8,887 nt of DNA from Solirubrobacterales bacterium. Lineage in GTDB: Bacteria; Actinomycetota; Thermoleophilia; Solirubrobacterales; Solirubrobacteraceae. Positions within the stretch are counted from its first letter, which is position 1. Every line of letters starts with the position of its first letter. The notes below the pieces were generated by a model. The model made no database searches. It was not told where the DNA came from and saw only the letters and a list, made by a program, of their open reading frames with translations. Both the position numbers and the translations under genes were made by a program. This document shows, piece after piece, positions 1-4,881 of this stretch. Where the stretch lies: the NCBI GenBank assembly GCA_019240015.1, contig JAFAZB010000316.1, forward strand, positions 1 through 8,887, written 5' to 3'.

Positions 1-617
1 ATCTCGCGTCGAACGCCATCGAAGCCCGAGAGCACCACCGCGCCGGGCGTGTCGTCGATGATGAAGTCGACGCCGGTGAGGTTCTCCAGAGCGCGAATGT
101 TGCGCCCTTCCCGCCCGATGATGCGGCCCTTCATGTCGTCGGTCGAGAGCTGGACGACGGACACCGTCGTCTCGGCCGCATGACCCGCTGCGAGGCGCTG
201 CATGCACACCGAGAGGATGTTGCGCACGCGCCGGTCGGCCTCGCGCTTGGTCTCTTCCTCGATCTGCCGGATGCGTCGCGCCGCGTCGTGCTTGGCCTGA
301 TCCTCGACTTCCTTGAGCAACAGCTGCTTGGCGCGCGCCACCGACAATCCCGAGACGCGCTCGAGCTCTCGCTGCAACTCTCGGCGGTCCGCGGACGCGG
401 ATTCTCGCTCGCGCTGGAGCTCCGACTCCCGCCGCGCCAGCGCCTCTTCGCGACGGGCGAGCGCCGCGGTCCGCTCGGGGAGGCCCGCGTCGAGTGCGGC
501 CACGGTCGCGGCGCCGGTGCTCGGAGCCGCGGCGCGCGTGCCGTGCACCCGACCGTAGACGAGCGCGGCAGCCACGATTCCGACCGCGATGAGCGCAGCT
601 GCGGCGATGATTTCCAT
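1..617 (-). CDS. rny: Ribonuclease Y, N-terminal part (membrane anchor, coiled coil, KH domain)
   Basis: This is a membrane-tethered endoribonuclease that initiates mRNA decay. The 205 complete codons visible begin at ATG 617, preceded by a good Shine-Dalgarno AGGAGAGG (626-633) with 8 nt spacing. Residues 3-21 form one hydrophobic N-terminal membrane segment. Residues about 50-135 are rich in Glu, Arg, Ala and Leu and look like the family's coiled coil. Residues 164-175 carry the KH-domain GxxG signature (GRIIGREGRNIR), followed by the typical ENLTGVDFIIDDTP stretch. The catalytic HD phosphohydrolase domain lies beyond the window edge, so its integrity cannot be judged. The coiled coil looks some 50 residues shorter than I recall for the Bacillus subtilis enzyme. 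The gene lies 366 bp behind recX in the same direction and probably has its own promoter in that gap. The identification is firm; the completeness of the gene is unknown. Confidence 0.93.
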   Translation of the reverse strand, partial: MEIIAAAALIAVGIVAAALVYGRVHGTRAAAPSTGAATVAALDAGLPERTAALARREEALARRESELQRERESASADRRELQRELERVSGLSVARAKQLLLKEVEDQAKHDAARRIRQIEEETKREADRRVRNILSVCMQRLAAGHAAETTVSVVQLSTDDMKGRIIGREGRNIRALENLTGVDFIIDDTPGAVVLSGFDGVRRE

Positions 618-635
618 GGTCGATTCCTCTCCTGG

Positions 636-654
636 CGGTCCCGAAACGAGACCG
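636..654 (-). other. Hairpin in the rny 5' leader
   Basis: On the minus strand, CGGTCTCG and CGGGACCG form an 8-bp stem (one G-U pair) closed by a TTT triloop. It ends 2-3 nt before the rny Shine-Dalgarno. Because the wobble pair exists only on the minus strand, an RNA-level role in rny expression or 5'-end stability is plausible. It is not followed by a T-run, so an intrinsic terminator is unlikely. The structure is seen directly; the function is inferred. Confidence 0.45.
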
Positions 655-724
655 ATCTCACTGCTATTGAGTTTTGAGGAGCGACCGAGTGGCCCGCGCT
701 GAGCGCGCGAACGGATGCCAGACG

Positions 725-741
725 AGGCGACGTCGTCGCCT
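725..741 (-). terminator. Possible hairpin terminator after recX
   Basis: A perfect 7-bp stem, AGGCGAC/GTCGCCT, has a 3-nt loop and lies in the recX-rny gap. It has no T-run, which is common for terminator-like hairpins in high-GC actinobacteria but leaves termination unproven. The hairpin sits about 245 bp past the recX stop, so it could equally be a leader element of rny. It is symmetric, so the strand assignment rests only on gene direction. Confidence 0.25.
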
Positions 742-983
742 TCAGGCGGCGGCTAGCTGCTGGCTAAGGGGACTGGTCGGGACCGGGCAGGCGGCCCGCT
801 GGAGATTGCCGTCAACGCTGAAGTCCGGAATCCAAGATCTGGGAGATTTGCTGGTATTTCGTGGCCGCGAGGGCCATTCGTTCGCTGCCGGCATCGTAAT
901 ACCGGCTCGAACTGTGCGCAAATTGTGAACGTCGAGGCCCTCCACTCCGTGAGGTATCCGAGCTCGGAGGAGCGTCGGAGCGC

Positions 984-1454
984 TCAGGCTCCTCGGGCGT
1001 AAGCGCTGAGTGCGTCGAGCGCCAGCTCGCTCTCATAGCCTTTGCGCAGCAGCACTCCCAGCGCCCGCTCGCGCTCCCGGCGGTCGACCGGCGGGCTCGG
1101 AAACCTGCGGCGCAGCAGTGCAAGCGCCCGCTCCAACTCGCTCTGTTGGGACGCGAGCGCCCCCTCGACCAGCTCGCGCTCGACTCCGCGCTCCAGCAGC
1201 GCTCGCCTGATTCGACCACCGCCCCATTGCTCGAGCTCTCGTTTGTCGGCCGTGAACAGCCGCGCGTAGCGGCTGTCATCGAGATACCCCTGCTCGAGGA
1301 GCGTCTCGAGCGCCTGAGCGAGGGCGGCCGCTGTTATGCCCCGGTGCTCGAGGTGGCGGCGGACCTCGCTCACGGTCCGATCGCGGCGGTTCAGATAGCG
1401 GTATGCGAGCGCGAGCGCGTGCTCGAGCTGCTGCCGGTCCTCAATCGCGGGCAC
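984..1454 (-). CDS. recX: RecX family regulator of RecA
   Basis: RecX binds RecA filaments and RecA protein and modulates recombinase and co-protease activity in the cytoplasm. The 156-residue product is within the usual RecX length. It is almost all helical and shows the repeated three-helix pattern: residues about 15-40 (YLNRRDRTVSEVRRHLEHRGI), the LEQGYLDDSRYARLF segment near 53-67, and later repeats with RRALLERGV and LLRKGYESE. The start is GTG 1454, only 9 bp after the recA stop. No strong Shine-Dalgarno is present in that spacer, so translation is probably coupled to recA. Position directly behind recA on the same strand is the classic arrangement and supports co-induction with the SOS response. 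The identification is secure from motif pattern plus context. Confidence 0.93.
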   Translation of the reverse strand: MPAIEDRQQLEHALALAYRYLNRRDRTVSEVRRHLEHRGITAAALAQALETLLEQGYLDDSRYARLFTADKRELEQWGGGRIRRALLERGVERELVEGALASQQSELERALALLRRRFPSPPVDRRERERALGVLLRKGYESELALDALSAYARGA

Positions 1455-1463
1455 TCGGTGCTT

Positions 1464-2627
1464 CTATGCCGCTCGCTCGCTCGCCGCCGGCACCGGCTCG
1501 ACGCTCGCCCACTCCGGCCGCCCACCATTTCCGGATGGCTCATCGCGTTCGATCGGCTTGACCAGATCCCGGCCGATTCCGAGCGCCGCATAGATCTTGG
1601 CCTCGATCTCCCGAGCGAGCTCTTGATGCTCGTCGAGAAACGCTTTGGCGTTGCCGCGCCCCTGACCGAGCCGCTCCTCGCCGTAGGAGAAGAACGAACC
1701 CGACTTGGTGATGATGTCGTGCTCGATGCCATGGTCGATCAGGCAGCCTGAGGTCGAGATCCCCTTGCCGAACTCGATATCGAACTCGGCCTGCTTGAAC
1801 GGCGCCGCGACCTTGTTCTTGACTACCTTGACGCGCACCCGATTGCCGACCGCTTCGGTGCCGTCCTTGAGCGTCTCGATCCGCCGGATGTCCAGGCGCT
1901 GGGAGGAATAGAACTTCAGCGCGCGCCCGCCTGGCTGGGTCTCGGGAGACCCGAACATCACCCCCACCTTCTCCCTGATCTGATTGGTGAACACGCAGAG
2001 CGTCTGGGCGCGGTTGAGATTGCCGGCGAGCTTGCGCATCGCTTGGGACATCATCCGCGCTTGGACTCCGACGGTCTGATCGCCCATCTGGCCTTCGAGC
2101 TCCGCGCGCGGCGTGAGCGCAGCCACCGAGTCGACCGCCACGACGTCGACCGCTCCGGAGCGGATCAGCATGTCGACGATCTCCAGCGCCTGCTCGCCGT
2201 AGTCGGGCTGGGAGACGAGCAGCTCGTCGATGTCGACCCCGATCTGCTGGGCGTACAAGGGGTCCATCGCGTGCTCGGCGTCGATGAACGCGCACACCCC
2301 GCCGAGCTTCTGTGCTTCGGCGATGACGTGATAAACGAGGGTCGTCTTCCCCGATGACTCGGGACCGAAGATCTCGACGATCCGGCCCCGCGGGACGCCG
2401 CCGATTCCGAGCGCGAGGTCGAGCGACAGCGCGCCGGTGGGGATCGCGTCCACGGCGACCCGGGCGCCGGGATCGCCCATCCGCATGACGGTGCCTTTCC
2501 CGAACTGCCGCTCGATCTGGCTGAGGGCCCCCTTGAGGGCGGCCTGGCGCTTGGCGTCCGCCTTGGGGTCAGGCGGCTCGCCGGCCTTCAAGGCGGCCTT
2601 CTCACTGGCCTTCTCGTGCTCGGTCAT
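1464..2627 (-). CDS. recA: Recombinase A
   Basis: RecA is the ATP-dependent strand-exchange recombinase and the co-protease that triggers LexA self-cleavage. From ATG 2627 the product is 387 residues. Walker A is GPESSGKTT at 88-96, Walker B is in VDVVAVDSVAAL at 160-171, and the loop-region signature FTNQIREKVG lies at 213-222. I prefer ATG 2627 to ATG 2651, 24 bp upstream. The 2627 start has AAGGAG at 2639-2644 (11 nt spacing), while nothing suitable precedes 2651. Even so, the N-terminus carries a charged Lys/Glu/Pro-rich extension of roughly 20 residues before the conserved KRQAALKGALSQIERQFGKG segment. The C-terminal tail is Pro/Glu-rich. No intein or frameshift is seen. A LexA-type box and promoter-like elements lie about 70-100 bp upstream, and recX follows after 9 bp. 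Confidence 0.98.
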   Translation of the reverse strand: MTEHEKASEKAALKAGEPPDPKADAKRQAALKGALSQIERQFGKGTVMRMGDPGARVAVDAIPTGALSLDLALGIGGVPRGRIVEIFGPESSGKTTLVYHVIAEAQKLGGVCAFIDAEHAMDPLYAQQIGVDIDELLVSQPDYGEQALEIVDMLIRSGAVDVVAVDSVAALTPRAELEGQMGDQTVGVQARMMSQAMRKLAGNLNRAQTLCVFTNQIREKVGVMFGSPETQPGGRALKFYSSQRLDIRRIETLKDGTEAVGNRVRVKVVKNKVAAPFKQAEFDIEFGKGISTSGCLIDHGIEHDIITKSGSFFSYGEERLGQGRGNAKAFLDEHQELAREIEAKIYAALGIGRDLVKPIERDEPSGNGGRPEWASVEPVPAASERAA

Positions 2628-2694
2628 GCTCGGTTCGGCTCCTTGTCTCATGCGCTTGGAACGACCAACATAGGCCCGCAGTCGGACGGAAACC

Positions 2695-2706
2695 GAACGC
2701 TAGTTC
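2695..2706 (-). promoter_or_regulatory. LexA-type SOS box of recA
   Basis: The sequence GAAC-GCTA-GTTC fits the GAAC-N4-GTTC LexA operator of Gram-positive bacteria and actinobacteria. With flanks it reads CGAACGCTAGTTCC, agreeing with CGAACRNRYGTTYC at all but two spacer positions. It lies 67 nt upstream of the recA ATG at 2627 and overlaps the best -10-like hexamer, so LexA binding would occlude the promoter. The site match is seen directly; LexA itself is not in the window. Confidence 0.8.
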
Positions 2707-2726
2707 CGGCCCCTGTGACAAAACAA
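2697..2726 (-). promoter_or_regulatory. Candidate recA promoter
   Basis: On the minus strand there is a -35-like TTGTTT (2721-2726), an 18-bp spacer and a -10-like TAGCGT (2697-2702). A start near 2690 would give a leader of about 60 nt. The hexamers match consensus only moderately. A TTGTCA word (2716-2721) overlaps the -35. It resembles the TTGTCR core of the LexA-independent RecA-NDp/PafBC promoters of mycobacteria, but its distance to the -10 is about 2 bp too long and the following bases differ. The promoter location is inferred from words and from the LexA box over it. Confidence 0.45.
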
Positions 2727-2746
2727 GACGCACTCGTTACGGGGCG

Positions 2747-2758
2747 CGAACAAGTTCG
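2747..2758. promoter_or_regulatory. Second GAAC/GTTC palindrome
   Basis: CGAACAAGTTCG has the same half-sites as the SOS box 52 bp away, but with a 2-bp rather than 4-bp spacer. Canonical LexA spacing is not met, so it may be a weak or alternative operator, a site for another dimeric regulator, or chance. It lies at the recA-proximal edge of the divergent intergenic region. Confidence 0.25.
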
Positions 2759-2836
2759 TATCAATCGTGAACGGAGGGGCTGACGACGCACCGCGCGGCG
2801 GGCGGCGCCCGCGGCGGGCGGCGTGCGCCGCGCCAC

Positions 2837-2864
2837 GGGCGGGTGGGCGCGTCCGAAGGGCGGG
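2837..2864 (+). other. G-tract cluster with quadruplex potential
   Basis: Five GGG tracts occur at 2837-2839, 2841-2843, 2845-2847, 2858-2860 and 2862-2864, with loops of 1, 1, 10 and 1 nt. This meets loose quadruplex criteria on the plus strand. In so GC-rich a region such clusters can arise by chance, and no function is claimed. Confidence 0.3.
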
Positions 2865-2890
2865 CGGCCCCCGCCGCCGGGCCCGGCGCA

Positions 2891-3005
2891 CCTGCTCGAG
2901 CACCCAAACTAGGCGCCCGCTGACCGAAATGGGTGTTCATACATTGCATGGATGCACGAGCACCCATTTCGCCGGCAAGCGTTCCAGTTTGGGGTCTCGT
3001 ACAGG
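2891..3005. repeat. 115-bp imperfect palindrome with four GAGCACCC-like half-sites
   Basis: Everything is symmetric about base 2948. Paired blocks are CCTG 2891-2894 with CAGG 3002-3005, CGAG 2897-2900 with CTCG 2996-2999, CCCAAACT 2903-2910 with AGTTTGGG 2986-2993, and CGAAATGGGTG 2925-2935 with CACCCATTTCG 2961-2971. Non-matching 14-bp segments of equal length separate the last two pairs (2911-2924 and 2972-2985). Inside, 2936-2944 and 2952-2960 still pair at 6 of 9 positions, the differences being transitions. The arms contain four related octamers: GAGCACCC at 2898 and 2958, and reverse-complement GAACACCC and GAGACCCC at 2931-2938 and 2991-2998. Possible roles are a clustered operator, a dispersed palindromic repeat or a small non-autonomous element. 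No target duplication is evident. Confidence 0.7.
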
Positions 3006-3054
3006 AGGCGGTGGCGCAGCGCCGGTCGTCCAGGCGTGCTCGCGTGATGCGCCA

Positions 3055-3092
3055 CGCGCACCGCACGGCTGCGCCCCCGCGCACCGCACGGC
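3055..3092. repeat. 15-bp direct repeat
   Basis: CGCGCACCGCACGGC occurs at 3055-3069 and again, exactly, at 3078-3092, a period of 23 bp. The intervening 8 bp are C-rich. It lies about 110-140 bp upstream of the oxygenase-like gene. It may be a slippage product of the GC-rich tract or a pair of binding sites for the cassette promoter. Confidence 0.5.
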
Positions 3093-3198
3093 GCACGCCG
3101 GCAGCCCGCGCCCCCCGGCTCCCTCACGCCGCGCCTCCCCGGCGCCGCCCCCGGTGCCAGAATGTCCTCGTCACTTCGCAAACAACCCATTGGAGATT

Positions 3199-3927
3199 GT
3201 GTCCGCTCTCACCTCAGCCCTAAAGAACGAGCACACCAAGCGCATCCTCTACGCGACCGGGGTCCGCAGGCCGTCGCTTACACAGCGCCAGACGCCCCAC
3301 TACCGGATGCCCAAGCTGGAGTCCAATGGTGGATATCTGGTGCTCAAGCAGTACGAAGGTCCCGAGATCCCCAAGCACGAGTACGAGGAGCTCATCTACA
3401 CCACCTACTCCAGTGACGACACGACGACGTTCGCGCCGATCACTTCGTGCACCGGCGAGCTCGAGCTGAAGGGATTCGAGGCCTACGGCAAACCCGATCT
3501 CGACGGCGTGTGGACTGAGAACGCCAAGAAGTGCCCGACGATCGTCAGCTGGGTCGAGTCGATCGGCGCCCGCTTCGGGCGCGTCCAGCTGCTCAAGATG
3601 AAGCCCAACACGCTGCGCGAGTGCCGCTGGGGCCTGCACCTCGACAACAACAACGCAGCCAACGACCCCGAGCAGAACGGCTGGGTCGTGCGGCTCTGGC
3701 TCGAGCTGACCGACGACGATTCGAGCGCCCTGGTGGTCCGCCGCGATCAGTTCGACAAGGACAGCGAGGTCAGGATTTCGCTCCCCCGCTATCAACAGGC
3801 GGTGGTCGATTCGCAGTTTCTCTACCACGGTGGCTACCACCGCGGCCCGGGCACGCGCTACGCGCTGATCACGAGCGTCGAGAGCGGCCCCGCGTTGGAG
3901 CGCTGGATCGAGTCTCAGCTGCCCTAG
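3199..3927 (+). CDS. Putative Fe(II)/2-oxoglutarate-dependent oxygenase-like protein
   Basis: I do not recognise a named family, but the 242-residue product has the spacing of a 2-oxoglutarate oxygenase. His147-x-Asp149 (GLHLDNNN) is followed 61 residues later by His210 (FLYHGG), and Arg220 sits exactly 10 residues after that His, as in aspartyl/asparaginyl beta-hydroxylase-like jelly-roll enzymes. His147, Asp149 and His210 would bind iron and Arg220 the 2-oxoglutarate carboxylate. Strand-like stretches RVQLLKMKPN and VVRLWLELT flank the HxD motif, as expected. The start is uncertain. GTG 3199 has GGAG at 3192-3195 but only 3 nt spacing; GTG 3154 and TTG 3190 are in frame, and the frame stays open back to GTG 2767 through low-complexity sequence that is probably non-coding. 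A cupin gene follows after 4 bp, so the three genes are likely co-transcribed. The substrate is unknown. No signal peptide or membrane segment is seen. Confidence 0.6.
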   Translation: MSALTSALKNEHTKRILYATGVRRPSLTQRQTPHYRMPKLESNGGYLVLKQYEGPEIPKHEYEELIYTTYSSDDTTTFAPITSCTGELELKGFEAYGKPDLDGVWTENAKKCPTIVSWVESIGARFGRVQLLKMKPNTLRECRWGLHLDNNNAANDPEQNGWVVRLWLELTDDDSSALVVRRDQFDKDSEVRISLPRYQQAVVDSQFLYHGGYHRGPGTRYALITSVESGPALERWIESQLP

Positions 3928-3931
3928 CACG

Positions 3932-4396
3932 ATGGGTGCGGCCGGCGGGCGCTTCAACGTCTTCACCGACGAGCTCGACGTCGGGTCGGACAGAGACGGA
4001 TTTTCCTGGCGCGGGGCGCGGGTGGCCAAGCGGATTGGAGCTGAGCGGATCGGGGCGAGCTTGTACGAGCTCGAGCGAGATCAGCAGACGTTCCCGTTCC
4101 ATTTCCACCACGGGGTCGAGGAGTGGCTCTATGTGGTCGCGGGGAATCCCACGCTGCGCACGCCGGCGGAGCGCGCCAAGCCGCTGGGACCCGGCGATCT
4201 GGTCTGCTTCCCCGCCGGCGCCAGCGGCGCGCATGCGCTGCGCGGCCCGGGCCGAGTGTTGATTCTCTCCGCAAACAGAGCGCCTTCGATCGCGGTATAT
4301 CCCGACTCCGACAAGCTCGGAACGCGTCCGGGAGGAGCCTCGGACCGGCTGAACTTCCGCCGGGCCGACGCCGTCGACTATTGGGAGGGCGAGTGA
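3932..4396 (+). CDS. Cupin-domain protein (first of a tandem pair)
   Basis: This small cytoplasmic protein of 154 residues has a single conserved beta-barrel. Cupin motif 1 is HFHHGVEEWLYVVAG at 57-71, giving putative metal ligands His57, His59 and Glu63. Motif 2 is GDLVCFPAGASGAH at 88-101, giving the fourth ligand His101. The set is therefore complete. A family-like C-terminal segment SIAVYPDSDKLGTR follows the barrel. ATG 3932 begins 4 bp after the upstream stop and has no clear Shine-Dalgarno, which suggests translational coupling. The end overlaps the start of the next gene as GTGA. The reaction cannot be told from the sequence, since cupins include dioxygenases, isomerases and ligand sensors. 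The neighbouring oxygenase-like gene suggests a joint pathway, but that is inference. Confidence 0.85.
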   Translation: MGAAGGRFNVFTDELDVGSDRDGFSWRGARVAKRIGAERIGASLYELERDQQTFPFHFHHGVEEWLYVVAGNPTLRTPAERAKPLGPGDLVCFPAGASGAHALRGPGRVLILSANRAPSIAVYPDSDKLGTRPGGASDRLNFRRADAVDYWEGE

Positions 4397-4869
4397 GCGC
4401 GGGCGAGCTGCCGGCGATCAACGTGGGCGCGGTGCGGGGCCAGCCCGATCCCGCCGACCCGCCGGGATACCGCCAGCGCATGGCGCGGCTTGGGCCGCTG
4501 CTCGGCGCGGAGATGCTCGGGGCGACCGTGTACGAGCTCGACCCTGGCGAGAGCATCTGCCCCTATCACTACGAGTTCGGAAACGAGGAATGGCTGCTGG
4601 TGCTGGACGGCGAGCCGACGCTCCGCACGCCCGACGGCGAGCAGCGCGTGGCCGAAGGCGACGTGGTCTGCTTCCCCGAGGGTCCGGCCGGGGCGCACAA
4701 GCTCACCAATCACGGCGAGGCGCTGGTTAGGGTGCTGATGCTCTCGACGACGCTTGAGCCGTCCGTGGCGATCTATCCGGACAGCGCCAAAATCGGCGTG
4801 TGGCCGCCGGGCAAGCTGTTCCGGGAGCGCGACGCGGTCGAATACTACGAAGACGAACCGCTCGCCTAG
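4393..4869 (+). CDS. Cupin-domain protein (second of a tandem pair, His-to-Glu at a metal-ligand position)
   Basis: This 158-residue single-domain cupin is clearly paralogous to the upstream gene. Shared segments include GNEEWLLVLDG, PTLRTP, GDVVCFPEGPAGAH and SVAIYPDSAKIG. Motif 1 reads HYEFGNEEW at 59-67, so the second histidine of the usual HxH is Glu61. His59, Glu65 and His102 are kept. Glutamate can still coordinate a metal, so activity may be altered rather than lost. The start is GTG 4393, overlapping the previous TGA, with GGGAGGG at 4383-4389. The open frame continues upstream of it, but that part is the shadow of the first cupin. The stop lies 12 bp from the stop of convergent thpR, leaving almost no room for a separate terminator. 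Substrate unknown. Tandem duplication and divergence is the simplest origin. Confidence 0.85.
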   Translation: MSAGELPAINVGAVRGQPDPADPPGYRQRMARLGPLLGAEMLGATVYELDPGESICPYHYEFGNEEWLLVLDGEPTLRTPDGEQRVAEGDVVCFPEGPAGAHKLTNHGEALVRVLMLSTTLEPSVAIYPDSAKIGVWPPGKLFRERDAVEYYEDEPLA

Positions 4870-4881
4870 CCGCGCCTTCCT

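Larger units (their letters stand above)
618..983. other. Gene-free gap between recX and rny
   Basis: These 366 bp hold no convincing intact gene. They must contain the end of the recA-recX transcript and probably an rny promoter. What can be seen is a hairpin at 725-741, the rny leader hairpin at 636-654, an AT-richer patch at 661-680 just upstream of the leader hairpin, and a -10-like TATTAC on the minus strand (896-901). A short minus-strand reading frame (ATG at 877, TGA at 812-814, 21 residues) has no ribosome binding site but resembles the start of a GntR regulator. The stretch around 812-900 is visibly less GC-rich than its flanks. I found no tRNA or tmRNA signature. Confidence 0.6.
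2628..3198. other. Gene-free divergent region between recA and the oxygenase/cupin cassette
   Basis: These 571 bp hold the recA control region at the left end and probably the cassette promoter at the right end. Between them the sequence is extremely GC-rich. From about 2771 to 2890 the plus strand carries many G-tracts and small hairpins such as GCGGGC/GCCCGC at 2798-2812. From about 3100 to 3155 the plus strand carries C-tracts instead. The 115-bp palindrome at 2891-3005 sits between these blocks and is less GC-rich. Open frames crossing the region on both strands have low-complexity Ala/Arg/Pro content and no ribosome binding sites, so I do not call a gene. I cannot point to a convincing cassette promoter. 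Confidence 0.6.

Noticed and set aside
618..983. tRNA or tmRNA gene in the recX-rny gap
   Set aside because: No T-loop GGTTCGA-type motif with a matching acceptor stem, and no CCA-type end, was found on either strand.
2628..2651. Longer recA start at ATG 2651
   Set aside because: No Shine-Dalgarno precedes it, and AAGGAG at 2639-2644 falls inside the extra codons, correctly placed for ATG 2627. The extra eight residues also lack family character.
3055..3092. CRISPR array start
   Set aside because: Only two copies with an 8-bp spacer, in a low-complexity GC tract, with no cas genes nearby.
2909..3190. Minus-strand 93-residue frame in the divergent region
   Set aside because: Biased Arg/Ala/Gly composition, overlap with the palindrome, no ribosome binding site and no recognisable motif.
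2767..3198. Upstream extension of the oxygenase-like reading frame by 144 residues
   Set aside because: The extension is low-complexity Ala/Arg/Pro sequence, runs through the 115-bp palindrome and the direct repeat, and its GTG has no ribosome binding site. Real-protein character begins near 3199.
4870..4881. Terminator between convergent cupin2 and thpR
   Set aside because: Only 12 bp separate the stops and no stem-loop with a T-run is evident. Any termination signal would have to lie within the coding sequences.
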